25,613 nucleotides of DNA from Lachnospiraceae bacterium UBA1748 (GTDB lineage: Bacteria; Bacillota; Clostridia; Lachnospirales; Lachnospiraceae). Below are positions 16,842 to 23,849 of this stretch, one piece after another. Numbering within the stretch: position 1 is the first letter of the stretch; the number at the start of each line of letters is the position of its first letter. The notes under the pieces were generated by a model, which worked only from the letters and a program-made list of their open reading frames with translations, was not told where the DNA came from and searched no databases. Both the position numbers and the translations under genes were made by a program. The DNA is taken from positions 1-25,613 of the forward strand of contig DCHQ01000012.1 in NCBI GenBank assembly GCA_002314855.1, read 5' to 3'.

Positions 16842-17756
16842 ATGTATTATTCAATATGCGAAACCTTAATAGAAACAAATCTTAGGGAATGTACAAGTGG
16901 TAAGCATCCATACGTTGCTATTCTTTCAGCAGAGGAATGGGAGCAGACAAAGGATTCTTTCAGCATGGGTATTGATCTTGATATGACTCTTGAGATGGAT
17001 ACCACCAAGGCCGAGGTCAACTACGATTCACTTACAGGAAGCTTTTCTATTCCTGACAGAACCAGTATATGCGGTCCTCGTAAGGAGTTTGTATTCGCAC
17101 TTGATGAGAAGGGTATAGTATTTATTGATGAAAGTGGATATGTTCAAAAATCAGTTGAGGATATTATAGCCAGTCGTAAATGGAGATTTCCTAGCTTAGA
17201 GCGTTTCCTTTATGATTTTCTCGAGCACATAGTATATAACGATTTCAAAATGCTTGAATCATATGAAGCCAGACTTGAGAAGCTTGAGGACAATATTCTT
17301 AAAGAGGACTATGACGATATAATCGAGATATTAAATGACGTTCGTGGTGATCTTCTGGATCTTCGTACTCATTATGAACAGCTCATCGATATGACTCAGG
17401 AGTTTGAGGAAAATGAAAATAATTTCTTCAATGATAAGAACCTTCGTTACTTCAGACTAATTACTAGTCGAGTTGAGCGATATAAGGATCAGGTCCTTGC
17501 ACTCCGAGAATACAGTATGCAAATACGAGATTTATATCAGACTCAGGTAGATGTACGTCAGAATAAAACTATGACCGTGCTCACTGTTATAACAACAATA
17601 TTCTTTCCATTATCAATTATCACAGGTTGGTATGGAATGAACTTTGTATATATGCCAGAGCTTGAGTACAGATGGTCATATCCAATACTCTTTGGAGTAT
17701 GTCTGTTAGTTATCATAACAGGCCTCATTGTCTCAAAGAAAAACAAGTGGTGGTGA
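16842..17756 (+). CDS. corA: CorA-family divalent cation (Mg2+) transporter
   Basis: This 304-residue protein has a large soluble N-terminal region with long acidic helices (about 120-230), then two C-terminal membrane helices. The diagnostic CorA motif YGMN is at 264-267 at the end of the first helix, followed by the short outer loop FVYMPEL and the second helix. The family forms pentameric channels for Mg2+ and sometimes Co2+ or Ni2+. The positively charged tail KKNKWW is usual. A ribosome site AAGGAAG precedes the ATG, 20 nt after GH3, so the two may share a transcript ending at 17795-17825. Confidence 0.9.
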   Translation: MYYSICETLIETNLRECTSGKHPYVAILSAEEWEQTKDSFSMGIDLDMTLEMDTTKAEVNYDSLTGSFSIPDRTSICGPRKEFVFALDEKGIVFIDESGYVQKSVEDIIASRKWRFPSLERFLYDFLEHIVYNDFKMLESYEARLEKLEDNILKEDYDDIIEILNDVRGDLLDLRTHYEQLIDMTQEFEENENNFFNDKNLRYFRLITSRVERYKDQVLALREYSMQIRDLYQTQVDVRQNKTMTVLTVITTIFFPLSIITGWYGMNFVYMPELEYRWSYPILFGVCLLVIITGLIVSKKNKWW

Positions 17757-17761
17757 GCCAC

Positions 17762-17783
17762 GGGGACGGGGTTTGAGGTTCAT
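17762..17783. repeat. GC-rich interspersed repeat, copy 1
   Basis: GGGGACGGGGTT, three variable bases, then GGTTCAT. The second copy at 23300-23321 matches at 19 of 22 positions. The G-rich core stands out in AT-rich DNA. It resembles short interspersed GGGGACGG-type elements that in many bacteria accompany REP-associated transposases; no transposase is in this window. Confidence 0.6.
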
Positions 17784-17794
17784 AATTAACTATC

Positions 17795-17825
17795 AAGGAG
17801 TGTGATTCCCTTCACGCTCCTTTTT
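17795..17825 (+). terminator. Intrinsic terminator after corA
   Basis: AAGGAGTGTGA at 17795-17805 pairs with TCACGCTCCTT at 17812-17822 with one G-T pair and a 6-nt loop; T residues follow. Confidence 0.8.
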
Positions 17826-17856
17826 ATAATAATATTAAGAAAAGAGGAATAAAGAG

Positions 17857-18252
17857 ATGTGTGTATTTTGTGACATTATTAATCATAAGGCAGATGCCAA
17901 GATAGTATATGAGACTGAAAAGGTAATAGCTTTTTTGGATATAGAGCCTATATCGGATGGACATGTGCTTGTTCTTCCTAAGGTACATGCGGATTCCATC
18001 TCGAAAATACCACAGGAGTATTTGACAGAGGTTATCGGAACAGCAAGAAGGCTTGTTGAAATATTCGAGAAGGACTATGGACACCAGGGTTACAGCATAA
18101 TGCAAAATGGCGGTGAATGTTGTGATTTTGGACATTTCCACCTTCATGTATTTCCAAGAACCAAGGGTGATGGATTTGGATGGACATATCCTGAGGTCGG
18201 TGGACATTATACTGATGAAATAGCCAGTGATATTAAATCAAAAATGAATTAG
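17857..18252 (+). CDS. HIT-family nucleotide hydrolase
   Basis: This 131-residue cytoplasmic protein of the histidine-triad superfamily has the active-site triad His93-x-His95-x-His97 in GHFHLHVFP, with His95/His97 positioned for nucleotidyl transfer. An N-terminal CxxC (Cys2, Cys5) is the usual zinc-site start of this family. Members split dinucleoside polyphosphates or nucleoside phosphoramidates, removing damaged or side-product nucleotides. A GAGGA ribosome site precedes the ATG. It heads a run of co-directional genes without an internal terminator that reaches 21309. Confidence 0.9.
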   Translation: MCVFCDIINHKADAKIVYETEKVIAFLDIEPISDGHVLVLPKVHADSISKIPQEYLTEVIGTARRLVEIFEKDYGHQGYSIMQNGGECCDFGHFHLHVFPRTKGDGFGWTYPEVGGHYTDEIASDIKSKMN

Positions 18253-18278
18253 TAGACTGGTTAAAATGGTGGATTAGT

Positions 18279-19436
18279 ATGAAAGTAGTATGGACTAAAA
18301 GAATCGCAGAAAAAATAGTAGAGACCATGAAAATGCGACCAGTTTCAACAATGGTCAATGCTTTGGTAACAAGTACAATCAATTCCAATCAAATATTCCC
18401 AGAGGATTTAAAGCGAATGCGTGAAGTTGCCACACTAATGCATGAGCAGCTTAGTGAGCTTTCTATCGAACAAATTATGATGCTTCTTCAGGTTGATGCG
18501 ATAATCAAGTCACAGCTTCAGGGTCAAAATGAGCAGAGAGATTTCTTTATGGACATGATAGCAGGTGAGAGTTGCATATTTGATGCAAAGGAAATTGCTG
18601 ACAATTCATTTATGAAGAATATTCCATTTGCTGAAAAGGCATCAGGTGATTATGAGTACAAATATATTACTATGAAGCCTTACGAACTTGATGTATTTGA
18701 TATACCAACAAGAGTAGATGATATTCTAATCGATATTCCGCGAGTAGGCTGTTTCACAGAAGAATTTACATATCCAGCACTCGTTCAGACCAGTAATAGT
18801 AAGGTTCAGATGGCTATAACTCCAACCTTTATCTCTACCATGAATGATGAAATAAGAAGAGCCAGAGGTAAGGTACTTACTCTTGGACTTGGAATGGGTT
18901 ACTATGCCTTTATGGTTTCTGAAAAGGAAGATGTTGAATCAGTCACCATCATAGAGAAGGAACAAAATGTCATAGATTTATTTAACGAGGTGATATTACC
19001 TAGTATCCCTCATGGCGATAAGATAACAGTCATACATAGCGATGCTTCTGAATATTTAAGTAGCATTGATGATGGGTTATATGATTACTGCTTCGCCGAC
19101 ACATGGACAGGCACTGAAGATATAGAAGCATATTTTGCAGTCAAAGAAGCTGCTAAGAAATTTAGAAAGATGAAGATAGAGTATCGTATAGAGGAAGGAT
19201 TTGCCCTTCAGCTTTCGGGAAATGTATGGATTGAAATACTGAAAGCTTTCTCAGAAGCTGCTAATCTTAATATACCTAATCTTGAAGTATTATCTACAGA
19301 AATTGACAGGCGAAAAGAGAATTATATTCGAACCATGCTTTCTGGTGATGAGATTAAGACTCCAGATAACATAGATTATTATATGAATCCAAAGAATATA
19401 ATATCGCTTATAGGCAGCAGTTCGTTGATATTTTAG
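18279..19436 (+). CDS. Methyltransferase-like (class I Rossmann) protein with unknown N-terminal half
   Basis: This 385-residue protein is not one I can name. Residues 199-275 look like a class I SAM-methyltransferase or spermidine-synthase-type core: VLTLGLGMGYYAF with the glycine motif GLGMG (203-207), the acidic end of strand 2 at Glu226 (IIEKE), and HSDASEYL with Asp255, then YDYCFADTW. The first 190 residues match no domain I recognise and are rich in helix and in Met, Gln and Asp/Glu; a leucine-rich helix LSIEQIMMLLQ occurs near 61-71. No catalytic motif for a particular acceptor is seen. It starts 26 nt after the HIT gene with GGTGG as ribosome site and precedes the MGMT fusion gene by 32 nt. 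Confidence 0.6.
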   Translation: MKVVWTKRIAEKIVETMKMRPVSTMVNALVTSTINSNQIFPEDLKRMREVATLMHEQLSELSIEQIMMLLQVDAIIKSQLQGQNEQRDFFMDMIAGESCIFDAKEIADNSFMKNIPFAEKASGDYEYKYITMKPYELDVFDIPTRVDDILIDIPRVGCFTEEFTYPALVQTSNSKVQMAITPTFISTMNDEIRRARGKVLTLGLGMGYYAFMVSEKEDVESVTIIEKEQNVIDLFNEVILPSIPHGDKITVIHSDASEYLSSIDDGLYDYCFADTWTGTEDIEAYFAVKEAAKKFRKMKIEYRIEEGFALQLSGNVWIEILKAFSEAANLNIPNLEVLSTEIDRRKENYIRTMLSGDEIKTPDNIDYYMNPKNIISLIGSSSLIF

Positions 19437-19468
19437 GTTGAAACTTAAGGGCCAGAAAGAAACTAATA

Positions 19469-20101
19469 ATGGATAATATAACAGTAAGAAATGAAATATT
19501 AGCATATGGACTTAGTTTTCCAGATACATATCAGGATGCTCCTTTTCATGATAACAACTGGCAGCTTGTCAGGGTGAAGGGAAATAATAAAGCTTTCCTT
19601 TGGACCTATGAAAGAGATGGATATATCAATATCAATGTTAAGGTATCACCAGAGTGGCGTGATATGTGGAGGAGCACATATGACTCAGTTATACCAGGCT
19701 ACCATCAGAACAAGGAACACTGGAATACGGTTATATTAGATGATTCGATTCCTGATGAAGATGTAAAACGTATGATAGCTGAGAGTTATGATATTGTTGC
19801 TGATAGTCCGAGTAAGAGAATATATGAGGCTGTTAAACGTATACCTAAGGGATATGTTGCAACATATAGTCAGGTTGCCGAGATGGCAGGTGATCGTAAG
19901 ATGGCAAGGGCTGTTGGAAATGCACTTCACAAAAATCCTGAGCCAGGAGTTATTCCATGTCACAGAGTAGTTAATGCTAAGGGACAGCTTGCAGGTGCAT
20001 TTGCGTTTGGAGGCGAGGATGCGCAGGCCAGTCTTCTAAGAAATGAAGGCGTAGAAGTAATAGATGGATGCGTTGATTTGAAATTATATCAGATGCATTA
20101 A
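19469..20101 (+). CDS. MmcQ/YjbR-domain and O6-alkylguanine-DNA alkyltransferase fusion
   Basis: This 210-residue, two-domain protein has residues 1 to about 108 resembling the MmcQ/YjbR family (FPDTYQDAPF, then a WTYERDGYININVKV strand pair and GYHQNKEHWNTV). Residues from about 114 form an MGMT/Ada C-terminal domain with the helix-turn-helix TYSQVAEMAG, the arginine-finger region ARAVGNAL and the acceptor Cys164 in VIPCHRVV. MGMT domains remove alkyl groups from DNA bases by irreversible transfer to the cysteine. The full PCHR motif says it can be a true transferase rather than an alkyltransferase-like protein. The YjbR fold is thought to bind DNA or nucleotides and may assist lesion finding; that is inference. 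The ribosome site is weak. Confidence 0.87.
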   Translation: MDNITVRNEILAYGLSFPDTYQDAPFHDNNWQLVRVKGNNKAFLWTYERDGYININVKVSPEWRDMWRSTYDSVIPGYHQNKEHWNTVILDDSIPDEDVKRMIAESYDIVADSPSKRIYEAVKRIPKGYVATYSQVAEMAGDRKMARAVGNALHKNPEPGVIPCHRVVNAKGQLAGAFAFGGEDAQASLLRNEGVEVIDGCVDLKLYQMH

Positions 20102-20146
20102 TTATCTGTTTTTTAAATAATGCTTTTTGGCATAGAGGGAGGTTGC

Positions 20147-21130
20147 ATGAAAGTAGCAGTATTTGATACAAAGTCATATGATAAACAATCGCTTGAGCAA
20201 TATCAGAATATGGAAGATATTGTTTTTAAATTTTTTGAAGCCAAGCTTACTGCTGACACTGCAAGGCTTGCTAAAGGATATGATGCAGTATGTGTATTTG
20301 TCAATGATACAGTGGATGATAAAGTAATAGCAAAGCTTGCCAAGTATGGTGTAAAGGCAATCGCTCTTAGATGTGCCGGCTATAATAATGTGAATCTTGA
20401 AGTGGCCAGAGAACATGATATAAAGGTTGTACGCGTACCTGCATATTCTCCATATGCCGTAGCAGAGCATGCTATGGCCATGCTTCTTACATCTGTAAGA
20501 CGTATCCATAAGGCATATATCAGGACAAGAGATTATAATTTCAGCCTAGAAGGAATGACAGGTTTTGATCTTCACGGCAAAACCATAGGTATAGTAGGTA
20601 CAGGTAAAATAGGCCGAGTATTTATAGATATATGTAATGGTTTTGGGATGAACGTTATTGCCTATGATAAGTATCCAGCAAAGGACAGTGGCATCAATTA
20701 TGTATCGCTGGAGGAATTATTTAGTAGCAGCGATATAATATCTCTTCATTGTCCACTTACAGATGAGTCTTATCATATGATAGATGACGAGGCCATAGAT
20801 ATAATGAAAAAGGGTGTCATTATAGTTAATACATCACGTGGAGCTCTTATAGATGCAGACAGTCTTTTAGCTGGCATAAAGGATCGTAAGATAGGCGGAG
20901 CCTGTCTCGATGTTTATGAGGAAGAGGCGGACGTTTTTTATGCAGACAAATCAGGGCATATTCTTAGTGATGATACATTGGCAAGACTTATATCCATGCC
21001 TAATGTTATTGTAACTTCTCATCAGGCTTTCCTGACAAAGGAAGCACTTAACAATATTGCAGAGACTACATTCATTAATCTCAAGGCAGTGAAAGATGGA
21101 GCAGAATTAGTTAACGAGGTGCGTATCTAA
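20147..21130 (+). CDS. ldhA: D-lactate dehydrogenase (2-hydroxyacid dehydrogenase family)
   Basis: This 327-residue NAD-dependent enzyme reduces pyruvate to D-lactate, regenerating NAD+ in fermentation. ALRCAGYNNV (73-82), VRVPAYSPYAVAEHAMAML and TRDYNFSLEGMTGFDL are close to E. coli LdhA. The cofactor site is GTGKIG (151-156) with Asp174 giving NAD preference. The catalytic residues are Arg231 (NTSRGAL), Glu260 (LDVYEEE) and His292 (TSHQAF). I chose ATG 20147 because GGGAGG sits at 20139 or so just upstream; an in-frame ATG at 20120 lacks one. Its stop overlaps the start of the next small gene by one base. Confidence 0.93.
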   Translation: MKVAVFDTKSYDKQSLEQYQNMEDIVFKFFEAKLTADTARLAKGYDAVCVFVNDTVDDKVIAKLAKYGVKAIALRCAGYNNVNLEVAREHDIKVVRVPAYSPYAVAEHAMAMLLTSVRRIHKAYIRTRDYNFSLEGMTGFDLHGKTIGIVGTGKIGRVFIDICNGFGMNVIAYDKYPAKDSGINYVSLEELFSSSDIISLHCPLTDESYHMIDDEAIDIMKKGVIIVNTSRGALIDADSLLAGIKDRKIGGACLDVYEEEADVFYADKSGHILSDDTLARLISMPNVIVTSHQAFLTKEALNNIAETTFINLKAVKDGAELVNEVRI

Positions 21131-21309
21131 TGTGGAAAGTACAGAAAATCCTGGAAGGTGATTATGGCTGCGAAGAGCTTATGCCTGGTGAATCAAAAAA
21201 AGCTGTTGTTTATTTAGTTAATAACAACGGCGAAGAAAAGCAGATATTAGCGGATGATGAGTGGCTTTATGAGAATGATATAGTCGAAGGATCCGAGTGG
21301 ACTTATTAA
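21130..21309 (+). CDS. Small acidic protein, translationally coupled to ldhA
   Basis: This 59-residue ORF starts at an ATG whose A is the last base of the ldhA stop (TAATG), 8 nt after GAGGTG at 21116-21121, so it is probably made by reinitiation. The sequence begins MWKVQKILEGDYGCEE, continues through VVYLVNNNGEEKQILADDEW and ends in EGSEWTY. It is acidic, has no membrane segment and looks like a small beta-rich protein. I do not recognise a family. The position suggests a role tied to lactate metabolism or simply a small housekeeping protein. A terminator follows about 60 nt after the stop. Confidence 0.75.
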   Translation: MWKVQKILEGDYGCEELMPGESKKAVVYLVNNNGEEKQILADDEWLYENDIVEGSEWTY

Positions 21310-21370
21310 GAACGTGTATTTTGTGAAACATAGATACGTGGAGATACTCCATATATCCAGTTATTTTATT

Positions 21371-21408
21371 AGCTGTATAGACGATATTGCCGTCTGTACA
21401 GCTTTTTT
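21371..21408 (+). terminator. Intrinsic terminator after the ldhA small-gene pair
   Basis: AGCTGTATAGACG at 21371-21383 pairs with CGTCTGTACAGCT at 21391-21403 (one G-T pair, 7-nt loop), followed by TTTTT. It closes the run that starts with the HIT gene. Confidence 0.9.
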
Positions 21409-21523
21409 AATATGCATTTTCACGATTTTTTAGATGATGTTATATTTATTTATTATGTTTTTATAAAATATGTGTAATATATTCTTTGGAATTCTTACTA
21501 TATAGATAGAGAGGAGTGATATT

Positions 21524-22078
21524 GTGGATAACAGCAAAATAATTGATATGTTCTTTGAGCGCTCGGAACAAGCGATTGTGGAACTGTCACAGCAATATGG
21601 CAATCAAGCTAAAGCCATAGCAAACAATGTATTAAATAATATCGATGATGCTGAAGAATGTGTTAATGATGCTCTTTTATCTTTATGGAATTCAATACCA
21701 CCTATGAGACCTAATCATTTACAGGCATATCTTATAAAGGTAACTAAGAATATAGCACTTAATCGATTAGATTATAATACTTCTAAAAAAAGAAATAGTC
21801 ATTATGACATTGCTTTGGATGAGCTACAAGATTGTATTCCTTCTCGTGAAAATATTGAATCTAAAATAATTGAGCAGGAGCTTTCAAAGGCAATTGATGA
21901 TTTTCTTGGAACTTTGCCAAAAGATGACCGTGTAATTTTTGTTGGTCGATATTGGATGGGAGAATCAGTTTTGGAAATAGCCAATAAATTGCACTGTTCG
22001 CAGAATATTATAGCAGTTAAATTATTTAGAATCAGAAAGAGATTAAAACATTATTTGAAGAAGGAGAGGTTGTTATGA
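21524..22078 (+). CDS. ECF-type RNA polymerase sigma factor
   Basis: This 184-residue sigma-70 family protein has only regions 2 and 4. Region 2 covers about residues 8-75 (DDAEECVNDALLSLWNSIP matches the core-binding and -10 recognition segment) and region 4 covers about 130-178 (LPKDDRVIFVGRYWMGESV and a helix-turn-helix ending in AVKLFRIRKRL). Start is GTG, 7 nt after GGAG at 21512-21515. The stop overlaps the start of the next gene by 4 nt (ATGA), the usual arrangement with a cognate anti-sigma factor. Gln codons are split evenly between CAA and CAG, unlike the GH3 gene. Confidence 0.9.
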   Translation: MDNSKIIDMFFERSEQAIVELSQQYGNQAKAIANNVLNNIDDAEECVNDALLSLWNSIPPMRPNHLQAYLIKVTKNIALNRLDYNTSKKRNSHYDIALDELQDCIPSRENIESKIIEQELSKAIDDFLGTLPKDDRVIFVGRYWMGESVLEIANKLHCSQNIIAVKLFRIRKRLKHYLKKERLL

Positions 22079-22896
22079 AAAAGGATGTTATATCTAATTC
22101 AATAAACAAAATATCAGATGAATACATCGAAGAAGCCATTGATGAACTATATAAGAATCCTTTAGACAACGCTCCGAAGGAGATTGTTAATATGAAACGT
22201 AAGAATTTCTATCGTATAGCAGTGGCTATGGCAGCTTGTTTAATTTTGGGAGTAGGAACTATTGCATGTGCAAAGATATTATTTAATGTAAATCACCGTG
22301 AGGCTAAGCCAAATGAAATATTTTCGATTGAATATTTTGACCAGGTAACAGGAGAAATGGAGACTAATGTATGGGAAGATGCGAAATATGTTATGACTTT
22401 TGATGGACCAGATGAATGTAATGCGGTGGAATTTAAGGAACATTGGCTTCCTGCAGCACCTAACGAATCAAGGAACGCATTCCAAACAAATTCAGAAGGG
22501 TGGCGAACTGGATTAACATCAGAATTTTCAGAGGGTGATGTTGATGAGAGTATGCTTGAATATTTTATAGAAGTGTATTATGCACCACAGTTTAAAAATG
22601 ATGGTGCAATGCTAATATTATATTGCACACCAGAAGAAATCACTGAAGATCATAGAAGTAATTATGATATTATAAAAATACGTGGCACAAGAGATGGATA
22701 TAAAGGTATTGAAGATTCAAATTTTTATATCATGCTTAATGAATCTGCAGGGTATGTTATTGTGCTTAGTGGTTCTAGTGATATAGAAACATTAGAACAT
22801 ATTGCTAATGAATTAGAAATTCGTGAAACTAGTAATGTAATTAGCAGCAAGTATTATAGTAATCATGTTGTATTTTTAGATCCAGGTCGTGGATAA
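22075..22896 (+). CDS. Predicted membrane anti-sigma factor with DUF4367-like outer domain
   Basis: This 273-residue protein has a short cytoplasmic part (1-44), one membrane helix (about 45-68, AVAMAACLILGVGTIA) and an extracellular domain of about 200 residues. The first 40 residues (ISDEYIEEAIDELYKN) look like the sigma-binding helix of short anti-sigma factors in Firmicutes. The end of the outer domain (GYVIVLSGSSDIETLEHIANEL) resembles DUF4367, seen on similar regulators. The ATG overlaps the sigma gene by 4 nt with AAGGAGAGG before it, so the two are made together. The signal sensed outside the cell is unknown. Family assignment rests on context and topology. Confidence 0.75.
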   Translation: MKKDVISNSINKISDEYIEEAIDELYKNPLDNAPKEIVNMKRKNFYRIAVAMAACLILGVGTIACAKILFNVNHREAKPNEIFSIEYFDQVTGEMETNVWEDAKYVMTFDGPDECNAVEFKEHWLPAAPNESRNAFQTNSEGWRTGLTSEFSEGDVDESMLEYFIEVYYAPQFKNDGAMLILYCTPEEITEDHRSNYDIIKIRGTRDGYKGIEDSNFYIMLNESAGYVIVLSGSSDIETLEHIANELEIRETSNVISSKYYSNHVVFLDPGRG

Positions 22897-22910
22897 AAGA
22901 TTAGATTTAG

Positions 22911-23000
22911 AGTACGTTTTATGGCGGAGTATTTGGTGGACTAGTTTGGCATGCGACTTTAGAAAACATGTGTGAAGCATACAAGGAATCAGTTGGATAA
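22911..23000 (+). pseudogene. Possible remnant of a small gene
   Basis: A 29-codon open stretch between a TAG (22908) and a TAA (22998) reads FYGGVFGGLVWHATLENMC then EAYKESVG, which looks like the glycine-rich tail end of a protein rather than random DNA. It has no start codon and no ribosome site. It is in a different frame from the anti-sigma gene, so it is not a simple extension. It may be the decayed end of a gene. No source family recognised. Confidence 0.3.
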
Positions 23001-23027
23001 TCTATTATGTAATTGATAAAAAAATAC

Positions 23028-23056
23028 TTGACTTTGTATTAATTATGAAGTATCGT
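23028..23056 (+). promoter_or_regulatory. Predicted promoter of the 34-codon gene
   Basis: TTGACT at 23028-23033 and TATCGT at 23051-23056 are separated by 17 nt, 33 nt before the ATG at 23089. The -35 box is strong and the -10 moderate (4 of 6). It resembles a normal sigma-A promoter more than an ECF GGAAC-type one. Confidence 0.5.
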
Positions 23057-23088
23057 TTACACAATATTTTTGAAAGGAGATTATCTTT

Positions 23089-23193
23089 ATGAAGAAGTTT
23101 GTAACCGAGATTACATACATTATTTCAGGGACTATGCTTATGGGACTAAAGCATGGTTTTAATGTTGTATGTAAAAATGAAGGTTACCGATAA
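23089..23193 (+). CDS. Freestanding 34-residue protein
   Basis: This short ORF has its own promoter (23028-23056), ribosome site AAAGGAG at 23073-23079 and a terminator at 23231, which supports a real small gene. The product starts MKKFVTEITYIISGTMLMGL and continues KHGFNVVCKNEGYR. It has a basic start, a hydrophobic middle (about 8-20, likely too short for a full membrane span), and a hydrophilic end with one Cys. I do not recognise a family. It lies about 190 nt downstream of the anti-sigma gene but has its own signals. It could be a small membrane-associated regulator, a peptide signal or the leftover start of a longer gene. Confidence 0.55.
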   Translation: MKKFVTEITYIISGTMLMGLKHGFNVVCKNEGYR

Positions 23194-23230
23194 AGATATA
23201 ATCTCAGAATATAGAGTACATGTATATGCT

Positions 23231-23265
23231 GACCACTTATCTTTCGAGGTAAGTGGTCTTTTTAT
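23231..23265 (+). terminator. Intrinsic terminator after the 34-codon gene
   Basis: GACCACTTA at 23231-23239 pairs perfectly with TAAGTGGTC at 23250-23258 around a 10-nt loop, followed by a T run. Confidence 0.85.
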
Positions 23266-23299
23266 TAGCGAGGAAGGAAACCAATGAGTATGAACACTT

Positions 23300-23321
23300 G
23301 GGGACGGGGTTAGTGGTTCAT
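23300..23321. repeat. GC-rich interspersed repeat, copy 2
   Basis: It has the same GGGGACGGGGTT core and GGTTCAT end as copy 1 at 17762-17783, separated by three variable bases. It lies between the 34-codon gene's terminator and trmO. A ribosome site and short ORF (23284-23313) run straight into it. Confidence 0.6.
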
Positions 23322-23349
23322 TTTTGTTTATTATGTGAGGACAGAGACT

Positions 23350-23814
23350 ATGAGCGAAATAGTAGAAATAGTAATGAAGCCAATTGGCTATGTACATAAT
23401 GATGTGGCAAATAAAAAAGATGTATCATGGGGACAGGATGTATCGGTTATAGAGCTTGAAGAGGAATATTACTCGGGCCTTGAAGGATTAAGTGATTTCT
23501 CTCATGCCATTATTCTTTATCACTTGGATAAAGCAGTTTATGACAAAGAAAAGCATCTTAGAAGAAGACCTCAAAACAGAGACGACATGCCGCTTGTAGG
23601 TATCTTTTCGCAGAGAGGTAAAGACAGACCTAATAAAATAGGCATGACATCAGTAGAGATTGTCAGCGTGGATGAAAAGCAGCTAACTGTAAAGGGATTA
23701 GATGCAATCGACGGCACAGCAGTACTTGATATAAAGCCGTACTATCCGGTTTATGACAGGAAGGATGCAGTAGTTCCCGAATGGGTAGACAGGCTGATGG
23801 AGCACTATTTTTAA
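23350..23814 (+). CDS. trmO: TrmO / TsaA-like tRNA t6A37 N6-methyltransferase
   Basis: This 154-residue protein belongs to the TrmO (YaeB/VirR, UPF0066) family, which uses SAM to add a methyl group to N6-threonylcarbamoyladenosine at position 37 of certain tRNAs. Family marks are IGYVHND at the start, LEGLSDFSHAIILYHLD, the core FSQRGKDRPNKIGMTSVEI and LDIKPYYPVYD near the end. The frame opens at a GTG at 23335, but GAGG at 23337-23340 is better read as the ribosome site for ATG 23350. Shorter members of this family without the E. coli C-terminal extension are common, and some may have other methyl acceptors. Confidence 0.88.
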   Translation: MSEIVEIVMKPIGYVHNDVANKKDVSWGQDVSVIELEEEYYSGLEGLSDFSHAIILYHLDKAVYDKEKHLRRRPQNRDDMPLVGIFSQRGKDRPNKIGMTSVEIVSVDEKQLTVKGLDAIDGTAVLDIKPYYPVYDRKDAVVPEWVDRLMEHYF

Positions 23815-23849
23815 GATATAAAAGATTATTTTGAATGGGAGAGTTAAAG

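Noticed and set aside
17824..18207. Long minus-strand open frame opposite the HIT gene
   Set aside because: It is the antisense shadow of a gene with an intact histidine-triad motif, has no ribosome site and its product has no recognisable pattern.
22894..22956. Anti-sigma gene continuing past its stop into downstream sequence
   Set aside because: The same frame closes again after about 15 more codons with no domain-like sequence, and the protein-like stretch downstream is in another frame.
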